This document shows, piece after piece, positions 1 to 11,880 of a DNA stretch of 64,000 nucleotides. Numbering within the stretch: the stretch's first letter is position 1; each line of letters opens with the position of its first letter. Location: NCBI GenBank assembly GCA_028641055.1, contig CM054060.1:206112445-206176444 (forward strand), in the 5' to 3' direction. The DNA is from Alopecurus myosuroides (Eukaryota; Streptophyta; Magnoliopsida; Poales; Poaceae). A program made the position numbers and the translations under genes. The notes under the pieces were generated by a model. It was not told the DNA's origin. It did not search any database and worked only from the letters and a program-made list of their open reading frames with translations.

Positions 1-482
1 GTGCCCGATCTCGGGGCGTCACACCAGCCGACGAGCTTTTCTCTCTCTGTTGTTTTCCGCCCCGAGGCAGCGGCAGAATATTTCTTCAATAATGTTCTGG
101 GGCTTAGGGTTCCCTGGGGGTCAAGTACGCGAAGGGGGCGACCAGAGGTGGGCTAGGGTGGTCACACCACCTGGCTGCGCGGCTAGGGGGCGCCACCCAT
201 GGTGTGGGACCCCTGTGGCCCCCTCCAGGTCTCCTCGTGGCTAGCCCCCTCTTCTGGACTTCTAAGAAATCCCCGATGCCCCCTTCTTCTTCTGATCTTC
301 TGAAATAGGGTATCCCGACGGTGCTTTTTCCATCAGATTTCTGGTCCCGGTTTTTATTCTCTAAAAAATATGAAACATGCAAACTAAGATGAAATAACAT
401 AAGTAATGCATCATAACATGAAATATATCGATGAATAACATAAAATAACAATATAAAATGGTGATGCAAAATGGACGTATCA
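1..482 (-). mobile_element. Athila-type LTR (element Y), partial at window edge
   Basis: Read on the minus strand, an LTR starts at 482 with TGATACGTCC and runs off the left end of the window. The bases just outside it (483 rightward) read GGGGGAGT on the minus strand, an Athila-type polypurine tract with AAGCTTGGGGGAG. The LTR body is AT-rich near its start and GC-rich in 1-300, as in other Athila LTRs here. A long minus-strand open frame (604-104) crosses LTR and non-LTR sequence and is not a gene. Family name is not asserted; orientation and class are well supported. Confidence 0.8.
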
Positions 483-589
483 ACTCCCCCAAGCTTAGAC
501 CTTGCTTGTCCCCAAGCAAAACTGAACACAGTAAACATGACCACAGGTTTATGGAGTGAGGTGTTGATAAATAAAATATGGACAAGAAG
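483..589 (-). other. Polypurine tract and 3' internal end of element Y
   Basis: The polypurine tract (minus strand GCTTGGGGGAGT, 483-494) borders the Y LTR and is followed by a short stretch of 3' internal sequence. Somewhere before about 590 this gives way to plus-strand integrase sequence of a different element, so the rest of Y is missing. The exact breakpoint cannot be placed without a reference copy. Confidence 0.6.
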
Positions 590-1839
590 CATCACACCTA
601 TCAAATCACAAGTTTGGGATGACCCACACTTATGTAAACAAGGAGTAGATGGTATTATGAGGAGATATATTCCAGATCATGAACAACGTGAAATATTGAG
701 AAAGTGCCATGGTAGTGCTTATGGAGGACATCACACTGGAGATAGAACTGCACAGAAGGTTCTACAATCAGGTTTCTATTGGCCTACTCTCTTTAAAGAT
801 GCACGTAAATTTGTTTTATCTTGTGATGAATGTCAAAGAGTTGGTAATATTTCTAGACGTAATGAAATTCCAATGAGTTATTCTCTTGTTATCGAACCTT
901 TTGATTGTTGGGGATTTGACTTTATGGGTTTGTTTCCTCATTCAAATGGTTTAACTCATATTCTTTTTGTTGTTGATTATGTTACTAAATGGATAGAAGC
1001 TATACCTACAAAAAGTTATGATGGTGAGACCTCTTTAAAAATGCTTAAAGATGTTATTTTCTCTAGGTTTGGTGTGCCTAGATATCCTATGACTGATGGA
1101 GGTTCTCACTTTATTCATGGTGGTTTTAGAAAAATCCTCGCTAAATATGATGTTAATTATAGAATTGCTTCAGCTTATCATCCTCAAACCAGTGGGCAAG
1201 TAGAAATATAGAAATTAAATCTATCTTGCAAAAGACTGTTAATAAAGCTAGGAAAAATTGTCTGATAAGTTGAATGATGCTTTATGGGCTAATAGAACTG
1301 CTTATAAAAATCCTATGGGTATGTCCCCTTATATAATGGTTTATGGAAAAGCTTGTCACTTGCCTTTAGAACTAGAACACAAATCTTATTGGGCAGTGAA
1401 AGAACTTAAAGACTTTAAACTTGCTAGTAAGAAAACAATGCCTTATTTGAGTTCTCTAGATGAATGGAGATGTGAAGCTTATGAAAATGCTATACTCTTT
1501 AAAGAGAAGGTTAAACAATGGCATGATAGGAGAATTCTTAAAAGAGAGTTTCATGTTGATGAGAAAGTTCTATTGTGTAGGTCTTGTCTCACAGTTTTTG
1601 CAGGAAAATTACTCTCGAGATGGGAAGGACCTTATGTTATTAAAGAAGTGTATCATTCGGGTGCAATAAAAAATGCTTCCCTCAAAGATAACACTACACA
1701 AGTGGTAAATGGGCAAAGACTCAAACATTATATTTCCGAGGATTCTTATGATGAAGATGTTGATATTATTCAAGTATTGACTCCGGATAAGTTTATTAGA
1801 GGGAAGATTACAGAATCTACAGAGTCCGTTTTCGAATAG
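590..1839 (+). pseudogene. Integrase region of Athila-type Ty3/gypsy polyprotein (element X), frameshifted
   Basis: This is the C-terminal part of a retrotransposon polyprotein, which inserts element cDNA into chromosomes. The first frame (to 1211) holds the HHCC zinc-binding module (H-x7-H near KCHGSAYGGHHTG, then C-x2-C in SCDECQR). It also holds the DDE core: D in GFDFMG, D in TDGGSHF, and E in SGQVEI 35 residues later, the canonical spacing. A stop follows directly after the catalytic Glu because several bases are missing near 1210. A second indel lies near 1257. The second frame (about 1258-1839) continues with the GPY/F module (SRWEGPYVIKEVY) and a typical Athila tail. The open frame appears to start at ATG 471, but its first roughly 40 codons are antisense element Y, so that start is not real. 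Reverse transcriptase and RNase H are absent upstream. The product cannot be functional as it stands. Confidence 0.9.
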
Positions 1840-2174
1840 GTAACAATTCTGTTAAGAAAAAGTTCGCGTATTACTTTCCAAGTTATAAATTATACATATA
1901 TAGAAATATAAAAAATACCGAGCCAGAGAGGGTAGGAGATGGTGCCCGAGGGCACCACACCACCAGGTGGCGCGGGCCCACCCCTGTCCGCGCCACCCTA
2001 TGGCGTGGGTGCCCTGGAGCCCCTCCCCGACTCGTTTTCGACCTGGACTTTCCTTTCGTTACGTATGCTTATGATATTTAACCCCCCGGACCCTGAGGTC
2101 CGTATATCGTTTTCTCGTTGTGTTTCTGTTTCGACCTGTTTCTGCCAGGATCTGTTTTCATTTTTAGAAGCACC
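1840..2174 (+). other. Spacer between integrase and downstream ORF of element X
   Basis: Non-coding element sequence. It contains a perfect 7-bp stem hairpin, GGTGCCC-GA-GGGCACC, at 1941-1956, in a GC-rich block that resembles the GC-rich part of Athila LTRs. It then becomes CT-rich up to the next ORF start. No gene is seen. Confidence 0.5.
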
Positions 2175-2716
2175 ATGGTCTCCGCCAACAACAAGGGGAA
2201 GGGGCCGAAGGAAGATGATCTCCAAGACCGTAAGTCGGAGGAGGAGATCGAGAGTGGAGCCGAAGGAGATGTAGAAGAAGACTCGTGCGTGCGTCCACGC
2301 GCTACCGTCGCAAGCATTGGAGTAGTAGCAAAGCCCTTCAAGTTCAAGCAAGGAACACATATGAGCACTAGAGGTAAGGTCCGACGTCACTGCCTAGCCC
2401 TAGGGATACCACTTCCAAGTATCAAAAACCCCTTCCATACTTTGATTCATGAATATCAATCTAAAAAGGTATCCGAGGAAAAGTTGCCTTCTTGCTGGGA
2501 TATGGATCGTTCTAACCGTGCAGATGAAGAAAGCTCTCGACCTAAGGAAGTGTGGGGGAAAATCTTGATGGCTAGAATTCACCGTCTGACAAGCACGCAA
2601 ATCGTATTGAGCACAATACGAAGATGATGCGTATTCTTGTGTTCACAATTGAAGATTTTAAGAAATTAATTGATAAGCTTATTGAGAAGGATTCACCACC
2701 ACCACCAAAGAATTAA
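2175..2716 (+). pseudogene. Unidentified third ORF of Athila-type element X
   Basis: An ORF in the position after pol begins with ATG at 2175 in a good plant context (caccATGgtc). The start MVSANNKGKGPKEDD is hydrophilic and is followed by an acidic, charged region. The open frame ends at 2627. The next frame carries a charged helical segment (FKKLIDKLIEKDSPPPP) ending at TAA 2714-2716, which suggests one frameshift around 2590-2620. No signal peptide or membrane segment is visible, so an envelope-like role is not supported. The function is unknown. It could equally be a gag-like or chromatin-type ORF carried by this family. Confidence 0.45.
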
Positions 2717-3571
2717 TTTGTCATTGGTATTGGCATCCCCTTGGCTTGTTCCAATATTGGGGGAGTGCCGCGGTATCACACATTTATCTTTCAACTTTTT
2801 ACCTTTTTAGTAGAGTCATATCATGAGTAGACAAGTTATCATATAGGATGGTTTGCAGTATGGAAGTATCACTCTTTAGTTGGTTATCGATGTATCCCTG
2901 GTTTGAGTTGTTGTAATGGAACATTAATGAGAAGTTTCATCATTTACTTTCTACACTTTATTTTTCTTTGCAATTTATGTTACATGGTTGATCTTGTTAT
3001 TAGTATTGGTATCAATATTGGAGCATCAAGTTAATCTAGTTGGTTTTTGCAAACTTAGCATTGGTCAGTAGCAACAATACGTTGAGACTTAAGTAGAAAA
3101 GAGGGAGTTGCATGTAGATATATTACTCCATGACCTTTCTTTCTTGTTAGCTCATAAGCTTAGTATTCTCAATTAAGATTGTTTGTACCTCCGAGGAAGA
3201 TTGCATGATTGGTTTTATCATATGTATTTTTGTTTGTTTTCCCTCAACTCTTTTGCTTGCTACCTAACCTTGCTAGCCCAAAACCTGTAATGACAGGGAA
3301 TGCTTCTCGTGCATCCAAACCTTGAGCCCCAAAACCATGTCATTCGTGTCCACCATACCTACATATATGTGGTATTTAACCGCCACTCCAAGTAAATTGC
3401 TTGTGTGCTACCTTTAAAACCTTCAAAATTACACCTGTTTTGTGCCCCTGTTTTAGCTCATGAGGACGCAAATAGAGAATCTTTATCTCACTTGTTGATT
3501 GGACTTTACACACCTGGACTAGTGGCTTCATCCGCTTATCCAAATGATAGAAGAGCTGGCAGTGCGGTGTC
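2717..3571 (+). other. 3' non-coding internal region of element X
   Basis: AT-rich, no convincing ORF. It includes GGGGGAGTGCCGCGG near 2759-2773, a block I associate with the 3' untranslated part of autonomous Athila elements in cereals. The expected polypurine tract directly before the LTR at 3572 is not recognisable, so the LTR may not belong to this internal region. Confidence 0.5.
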
Positions 3572-4136
3572 TGATAGGTCATAAACGTATCCCTAATTTC
3601 TGATGCTCCATGATCATATTATGCCAATTGCTACATGTTTTCTCCCTTCTTTATGTCATTTTTATCGATTTTCGGGACTAACCTATTAAGAAGATTCCAT
3701 AGAGCCAGTTCCTTGTTTTCTGCTGTTTTTTAGTTTCAGAAAAGTTGTTCTGGAAATATTCTCGAAATTGGAAAATTCGAAGCCCGGAAGTCCTATTTTC
3801 CCCGAAAGCATCCAGAAGACCGAAGAGGAGCCGAAGAGGGGCAACGGGGGGGCCACACCATAGGGTGGCGCCGCCCCTAGCCGCTCCAGCTATGGGTGTG
3901 GGGTCCCCCGGCCTCCCGGATGGAAAACCCTAAGCACCTGATCAAAATCCCCCAAAAAGTTCCGCAGCCGCCGTCACCGTCAACCCCAGATCAGGGGGTT
4001 CTGAAGCTGTTTCCGGCACCCTGCCGGAGAGGATATCATCACCGGAGGCCTCTTCATCACCATGCCTTCCTCCGGAGTGATGCGTTGGTAGTTCATCCTT
4101 GGACTACTGGTTCGTAGCTGTAGCTAGATGGTTGTC
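3572..4136 (+). mobile_element. Athila-type LTR, 5' part only
   Basis: The LTR starts TGATAGGTCATAAACG and aligns along its length with the first part of the element A LTR at 31186-31673 and with A1 at 26178-26478. It stops abruptly at ...AGATGGTTGTC, where A1 continues with TTCTCC. The stretch with TATTTATTCC, present in both A LTRs, is missing here, so the promoter region is damaged. It is either the 3' LTR of X or a separate truncated copy. Confidence 0.75.
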
Positions 4137-5971
4137 ATATTAAAGGACATGAAGATGTACTTCGGTGCAACATCATGCGTAGAAACACCATAAAGGTAGT
4201 CCTTGTAGCTGAACTTGATCTGACAATAGCCCAAATCAAATCAAAGGTTAGGATGGTAGCATGTCCACTACGGAGTTACTATCCTGCTTCAACGCGAAAG
4301 AACTAGACATCCCATTGCAAAGGAACAAGTTAGGATGAGATTTTGTCTTTCAACTCTCCAAGTTATTGTTTAAGCTCAACCTACTAGTCCAGGGCATCTA
4401 GCACAGTTTCTTAGAGAAAGGAGCAATTAAAATACCCCTTGTGTAGACATCACGGTCAGGTAAAACCTAGTGATACTTCTAGAAAGACAACTAGAATATC
4501 ACAACCCACAGGTATGTCTTGGAGTTCAAAAGGAGGCTTGCTTTTTTAAGGCAAAACGACATGGTCTACATAGCTTTGGTACGAACCTAACTCTTTGACC
4601 GGGAGTGTGCATCAGAATGAACAGATTTGGTAACACATTCAATTTTTAACTAGAGACCGGGTGACCAATAGTGCTAAGAAGGATACATATGTTTCTTAGA
4701 TTTTTCAAAGCAATTAGAATTGCTAAGAATACCTGATACACACATCAATACACACACCGACCATTCTCAAACATTCAAGCTTGGAGAAAAGGGGGTGAAG
4801 ACGTGTAAGAGCATCACTTCAGCAATAAGGCTATGAAACTCCACACAACCTCTTGATATATAAAAGTGTGATACTCAAAGATGGAACAGAACAAAAGCTA
4901 ATAAAAATTTCCTTAATCTGTGGATTACAAAACTTTGACCTGGTTCTAGAGATGAACAAGGTGCTGGAGTTTGTTTCTCCCGACATTCCAGAGTGGAATG
5001 TTATGACAGAACACCAGAGCAAATGTATTGGAAGAATCCAACACACATATGCAACTTATGTTACAAACAATAGATGAGGTTTAGGAGAAAGCAAAGAGTA
5101 GGAACATGCTCTTGGAAAATCCTGAGATCACGTTGGATGCACAAGGTCATACTCATTTGTAGAACCCATGCTAAGACAAGAGGTATAGCAGAGTCAAGAA
5201 CAAGGATATAGGAATCATAAGGAACACCCTTGTTGTTATCCCTTTTTGGTTCCACGAGAAAGCCTATGGCTATTGGAGTTAAGACTACCTAGCCATCCTA
5301 TGGTAGAAGATGTTCCTCAGGGGCAACAAAAAGGAACTTGGGTTAAAGGGCAGCATCCTGTACTGATGGCGTGAACATCGGATAGTTAAGAAACCACACA
5401 ATTCAAGTCACCGCAATTTCAACACATTCTGGGACCTTCGGTTCAAGTCCAAGGGTTAAAAACATTGAGAAAGGAGTAACTACTATCTTATTGCCTTGAA
5501 GAACACTACGAATAACAATCACGAAGTATCTTTCAGAAGACAAACATAACTCCGAAAGAATTTGAGCAGAGGGTAAAGAATATCTTTGGGATGAAACGGA
5601 AATCTCGAGGTTCAGGATTTCAGACTTTAGAACGTGAGAATGTGGAATCCACACAATTCTAAGAGATTAGGATGGAAAGGAAATCTCCCAGTTAAAGAGA
5701 TAGCGGAATATGGAACACACACGACTCTAGAAACTTTAACACTAGGTCAACTTGGGACAAACGTCCTTGCAAAAGAAGGCACCTAGGTTTTGAAAGACTA
5801 GAACCTTTTCAAATCAAAACAGGTAAGGTGACCCAGAATTAGAGCGATACCAGATAAGGAGTAAAATAAATCCTAAGAAGGTTTTTCACAATCCATGGAG
5901 TTTCAGAGTAGTTTTCACAAACACTAGACTCAACATCGACCAAGCAGTAAGGTTTTCCTACATGCAGTCCT
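4137..5971 (-). mobile_element. Internal domain remnant of large-LTR element E
   Basis: This sequence lies upstream (plus-strand sense) of a reversed tRNA-Met primer site, so it is the 5' internal part of a minus-strand element. The left end is cut at 4136/4137 against an Athila LTR. Several short open frames occur on both strands, but none shows a gag, protease, RT or integrase motif. A conserved non-coding internal domain, as in LARD-type elements, is a reasonable reading. This is an inference. Confidence 0.5.
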
Positions 5972-5983
5972 GCTCTGATACCA
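5972..5983 (-). other. Primer-binding site, element E (tRNA-iMet)
   Basis: On the minus strand the site reads TGGTATCAGAGC, complementary to the 3' end of initiator tRNA-Met. It abuts the LTR end ...AAAAGTCA with no spacer. Confidence 0.8.
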
Positions 5984-7378
5984 TGACTTTTCACAACCCC
6001 GGACGCAGAGGTATACCTACTGTTATGCGCTCCTAGTCATGGACCCACAAGGGCTTCAGGGTTACCAGCCCCGGCCGCAACAAACAACGGCAGGCAGACC
6101 GGATTCATCGGCACGCAGGCCGGATTCCCACGGTACTACTACTCCTTGTGTCCATGCTAGTCATGACCAACTATGCATATCAAAGCGTCCACAAATCGTA
6201 TGAAACTGAAGGAACGGGACCAAAGCTATACATAGATGCTATGTGTCCAGAAAGTGCAACATCAATCGAGGGTTACCGGGGTTACCAAGCCCAGGCCGAA
6301 TCACATCGGCAGGCGTGCTCGGAAATGGATCATCGGCTCCACAACCCCTGGAATGCGACAACTATGCAGGCATAGCCAAAACTGTCTAACAATAAGCTCG
6401 AAACCAACAACCGATCAAAGCATCACTCTAGACACTGAAGCTGTATTAAAAAGGTGTTACTAGAGTATAGCCGTACAAACAGAGGTCACACGACCAAACA
6501 TTACATCAGACAACAGAAGGAAAATTATATTGCTAATCAACAAGAACCAAAAAGGCCTAAGAGGCTGCAACATAAAGTGACGTCCCAGCCCATAGATTCC
6601 AGGATGCTACCTGGGAAACCCAAACTACTCGTCGGTGTCCATGTTGAATCACCACTGGAGAGAGGAGCTCCACCTGAACCAAGTTGAAGCAAACATGAGT
6701 ACGGAAGGTACTCAACAAGACTTATTTAACCTATTATATATCTGCTATCTTCAGAAAGGGTTTTATGAAGGTTATTTTGCGTAAAGACACCTTTGTTTTA
6801 CAAGCCGAGGAAGGAATAGCGCGTCCCATAGAGCATTTTCAAAACAGATGAGAGAACTAGTCAACTACTGTAATCATCATTTTTTCATCCACCAACATAA
6901 TTTCCTAGCACATCACATGCTACAAGGATCACCCCTCTCGGCATCTCCGAGGAGGCACCCACCATTCGTTATCCACAAGTTTTAGTCATTCCGTTCAAGT
7001 TATCTATGATCACAGAATTCGTTGCCAAGTCATCCGTAACTGTGGACAAGGCTTCTCGAGGAGATTTATCCCTGCAGGGGGTACACTTTACCCACACGTA
7101 CCATCTGACTCTTAATGCCAAGCTATTGGCACACTTCCGATGATGTGCCGGTAGAGAGTGGTTGGCCACGACCTTTACCTTGCTCGACCCTATCCATGAG
7201 TCAACCCAAACAGGGCCACCCCGTCAACAGGGAGTTGGCCACCTCCTGACGGCACCTATTCTGTGAGTCGGGATCAAGATACGTGTACGTCCATCACTTG
7301 TCCCGGTCACGCCCTAACTTTTCTCCAAATCATTTTCTGACTCACACGCAGATGGAAAGCTCAAACTACATGACTCAT
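5984..7378 (-). mobile_element. 5' LTR of element E, truncated
   Basis: The LTR edge is TGACTTTTCAC on the plus strand, directly beside the primer site. It carries the modules shared with LTRs C, D and F: a hairpin GAGTAC-GGAAG-GTACTC at 6697-6713, and the palindrome CCCTGCAGGG at 7070-7079 preceded by CTTCTCGAGGAG. After about 1.4 kb it is cut by an unrelated inverted Athila LTR end at 7379. No ORF in it is credible. Confidence 0.65.
6697..6713 (-). promoter_or_regulatory. Conserved LTR hairpin (element E)
   Basis: Perfect 6-bp stem GAGTAC/GTACTC with loop GGAAG, followed on the plus strand by AACAAG. The same stem with different loops occurs in the C, D and F LTRs. Confidence 0.6.
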
Positions 7379-7560
7379 TGATGTCCACGCACGCTTCTAT
7401 TCTTGTAGACACTGTTGGGCCTCCAAGTGCAGAGGTTTGTAGAATAGCAGCAATTTTCCCCTAAGTGGATCACCCAAGATTTATCGAACTTAGGGAGGTA
7501 GAGGTCAAATATATCCCTCTCAAGCAACCCTGCAATTAAGATACAAGAAGTCTCTTGTGT
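7379..7560 (-). mobile_element. Terminal 182-bp fragment of an Athila LTR, inverted
   Basis: On the minus strand this reads as the 3' end of an Athila-type LTR: ...GGGTTGCTTGAGAGGG..., then CTCTGCACTTGGAGGCC, ending ...GTGGACATCA. It resembles LTR ends I know from cereal Athila families and differs from LTRs A and B. It replaces the first roughly 444 bp of the neighbouring D LTR. No primer site follows it. Confidence 0.65.
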
Positions 7561-7957
7561 TTATATGGTGTAATAGGTAGGATATAAATAGGGTTCACTA
7601 TCAATGATATACGAAAGATATATCATAGTTGATTTTTTTTAAAACCTCTATATCTTCGTTGAAGAAGATACTTCAAAAGGAAATAATATAGTTTTCTTTC
7701 TCCTGTAGATATCACATGTACAAGAGGTTTTATAAACACATTTTGTAAAAGAAGGTTTTCTCTTTGCAAAACTTTTTGTAAAACAACTTCTGGCTTTTCA
7801 TCAACGGTACCTCCGTGGTACACGATTTCCTCCTTTCGATACTTCATGAGTCCAGCACCTTTTTGAAAACTCCTTTTTGAAAACATTGACACAATGCTAG
7901 CTACATGGCCATTCAACTGTCCATATTCGAGGACGCGGCTACTTCGAAATAGTTGTA

Positions 7958-7967
7958 CTCTGCAGAG
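7958..7967 (-). promoter_or_regulatory. Conserved LTR palindrome CTCTGCAGAG (D, left LTR)
   Basis: A 10-bp perfect palindrome followed by GTGTACAC. The equivalent palindrome is at 17203-17212 in the other D LTR, with counterparts in C (CCCTGCAGGG), E and F. Confidence 0.5.
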
Positions 7968-10900
7968 GTGTACACATCCACCAGATCCAGTACATCCGTC
8001 GTGAACAACCACGGACTGTAACAACAATATGTAAACATCTGATAACTGATCCTAACCATCCACTATGTTCAAGATAGAATATGTCTATCTCTTCAGTTGG
8101 GCCTGGTTCCCCCGGCATCCTGTCCACTAGCGCCACGTCAGGGGACCCAACCGCTGCGACCGGAGGCGAAATTAATCCCACACTTTTTATGCCTATTTGA
8201 ATTCGTGACTGGCGGCATTTCGGTTCGAGGGACGTCACGCCCTTATAGCAATTTGAGATAGAGCACACACTAACAAGAAGAAACTTCAAGTTAAGCCCGT
8301 GCCCATGTTGGGGTAAAGTGGCAGTACGGTAAAGGTTGTCCGGCGAAGACTAGGTTATGTGTCATTTTTGAAAACAACATTTTCCCAAAGATTACCACTT
8401 CCACATTCCTCTGGTGAATAAGGCTCAGCCTTTTCTCCGGGTTTTCTATAAAGCCTTTGTTTTATAAAACACATTTTTAGGGTGTCCACTTAGGGACTAA
8501 TATTTGTGATGGTAATAAATACCATATGGTGGCTATGGGCTTGGTAACACCAAGTATCATCTACTGGCATAGTATATAATAGTAGTAGTAGTAATATTCA
8601 CTCAAAAATAGTTTTTGGTAATCAAAGTTTTTGTAAAAACTTTTCAGAAGTAAAACATGCATGATAGATAATGATAAGTGTATTATAACAGCAAGCATCA
8701 GGATGACTTGCCTTAAATCCCTTAATGTCCCTGGCCTTGAAGTAACTTGAACTTGACGCACAGCTCCACAACTGCTTCTTCTTCTTCTTCGTTTTGTAGC
8801 GTCGTAAAAGAATAAAAGACACACTCCCAGGTCTAAAGACCAAACAACTAAACTAAACAACACATACAGCAAGCAAAAGTATACTCGCGCAATCTCTCTA
8901 ACGTTATCGCGAAAACTTCCTCGAGTACTCTCACGGTCCAAAACTATCGACAAACAAGCATATGGTTGAGAACCATATCCCACGTCTTACATACCATATG
9001 TGGAGTGGGATGTACCACTCTCACAATACGATATTTAGGAAGCTAAAAATATAGCTTGTGGGTGCAAAAGGTGAGGTTACTAAAATACTAACAATCAATC
9101 AAAGCAATACCCATGGCAGTAGGTATTAACAACACACAAGTAATCATCACCAAACCAGTTCATGATTAAACTAATGCTTAGATCACAAGATTCTACTAAG
9201 CACAACAACAACACTAGCACAACAAATAACACAGGTACAACACTCATGCTAAGGTAATCACTCAGACAATTTCCAAATAGCAAACAATCACAACACAGAT
9301 GAATAGACTATTTATTGACTATGCTAATGTCTACTTGAAGTTTTGGAATCCATCAATCATGAAAATATAAAAAACAACCAGTATCTAAAATCAATAATAA
9401 ACAGTCCTAAAAATAATCTAAAACACAATCATTACTCAAGATAATGCTCCTATCGAATAAGCATAAAAGCAGGACTGCATTTAGCATAGTAGTATGGAAA
9501 ATTCTACACAAGCATGCTATAAGAAATACTTCTATTCTACAACTATAGCACATGAAATTAAAGGTGTCATGGAATCATAACAGAAGTAATAACTTCCTAA
9601 ATATGCTAGAATAAAACCTACACTCATAAAAAAACAGATAACGACACTAGAGCAAAAATCACCATTTCTAGTGGTGACAAGAGTGCAATACTAGGGAAGC
9701 AAATAATGCTACCATGATGCTTAATCCTAAACAAGCAAGTCATGAACATAAATGTACCTACTAACAGTACACAAATCTTACGCATGCTAGTAAGCACAAA
9801 CATCAAAAGAATTTCTATGAAACAACCATTAAGCATGCATAAACCAATTCTAGTCATACATGCTTTTCTAATTAATTAAATAGCAAGCAAAGCTAAGTAT
9901 ATACTACTCAACCAGTAGCTATGCACTCAATGAAAATTTATCTAAACCTTTTCAAAAATCCAAACACTCAATTTAAAATCATTCACAAACAATCTATCAA
10001 TCACAAGGAATTTATCCTATTAGCACACAACTCTTTTTAAGAAATCAATAGGAAACATCTCTTAACATGATACCCCTAAGGAATATTATGCTAATAAATG
10101 AATCACATCTAAACATATTAGCATTTACAAAGGATAAATAATCTTTTCACTTGCATAAGTGAAACAAACAACCTAATTTCCATGGTGGAAAATAATAATC
10201 AAACACATGATAAAACATGTTATTTTCACACACATGTATGGTTAGGGATTTTCACCCTCAACCAAAATGCAATGGTACTAGTGGGTTATGGGCCCACTAA
10301 TACCAAGGAAAAATAGGTACTAAGCCTCTGGTTACTCATGACAAAAATTTATACAAGATAAATAACACAAGGCTATTTATTCTAGTGAAAACAAGACTAG
10401 TGTAAATGAATAACAAAACTCACACATGCTTTGATACAAAAGAACATGCAAGCTAACAGAGATGATAACTTCAAAATAACAGTACCAAAATGGTACTGGA
10501 TCCATCTCTAGCATAGTATAAACTTAGTCAATCAAGCACACAAAGATCTAGCTTACACAACAGTTCTAAAATAATAAACTAGAAAATAACCAAGGCTATT
10601 CCTATTTTCATTCCATTTTCCAAACATGCACACACTTTCTAAGGTAGATGTTCTGCAAGCAAAAAACTTAATAACAAGTACTAACACATGCATACAAGCT
10701 AGGAAACAAAATAGAATCAATCACACATTTCATTTTAAACATAAACACACCGAAAAACAAAAACAGGAAAGCGCTGTTTTCTAGATCTGTCCACCAAAAT
10801 TAATATAGGGCTCCAAAAACTAATCTAAGCTAGGACTACATAGATCTAGTCAATATCAAACTCATCCAGTTCGATTCACCTCAAAAATCATTTTTAAACT

Positions 10901-11874
10901 CATTCTAAAAAGCACAGAAGATCCTACTAGTCTTTTACCAAAATGGATGGCATTTCTATTTGGTAGCTCACCTTGATGTGAGGCCAAGTGCAATGGATAG
11001 ATCTTTTCATTAGCTATCCAGAACATCTTAATTTGTCCATTTTAGTCATATATTTTAAAAGTAATGATCCAAACATTCTCACAGACACTCTGTGCCAAAA
11101 CATTCATTGTGGCCAAAATGACATTCCAAACTTAGATCTACAATTTTTATGTGGTTAAGAACTCATATACTTAGGTCCATGAATTTTAGTAGATTTTATT
11201 TTGCATGTTTAGTATTTTTCAAACGTCCAAAGCAAACAGAAAGTTTCTTAGAAAAACTTTAAAAGAAAAAGGGGAAAGCAGCGCGGGCTGGGTTCCAGTG
11301 GGCGCGGCCCAGCTAGGCTGCGGCGCGGCCTAACTGCGCTGCGCGCACGCGGGAACGATCCACGTTCAAACGTGGTCGTGGATCTAGGATCCAACGGCGC
11401 GCGGGCGTCTTCTTCCTCCCACCTCTCCTCTCTCTCTCTCTCCCGTGTATACGGCCGGCGGTGAAACCGCACGGTGGCTCACCTAGGGGCTCGGGGAGGG
11501 GCTGGCGCGGCTCGGGACGGTGGTTGAGGTCGAGGGCGTCGAGGGGCGCAGTCGTTGGCGATGGGCGCGGCCTCACACGGCGGCGTGCGGCTGGTGCCCG
11601 TGGCGGCGCACACGGACGGCGGCGGCGATCCTGCAAACGAGGGACCACGGGAGGGAGTCAGGGAGACTCAGGGGAGTGTGGGGAAGTGATCCAAGTCATC
11701 AGGGAGGGAGGAGAAATCTCGGGCCGAGATGTACCACGTCGTGGCCATGGTGGTCACCGGCGGCGGTTCACGGCCCGTGCACGCTTCCAGGGGCTAGGGC
11801 TTGGTTAGATCTCGACGAGGGGGAGTGGTATGAATGTGAGGAGGTCAGGGGCGCAAGGGGAGGGGCGTGTCAGA

Positions 11875-11880
11875 CTTATA
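11875..11880 (-). promoter_or_regulatory. Putative TATA box of D LTR (left copy)
   Basis: Minus strand GGGTATAAGTCTG lies at the start of the GC-rich block, followed by a C-rich leader. It is identical in the right LTR (21125-21130). Its position matches the TATA box in the C LTR. Confidence 0.5.

Noticed and set aside
3376..3582. Minus-strand 68-codon frame at the X/LTR border
   Set aside because: Crosses an LTR edge and shows no domain.
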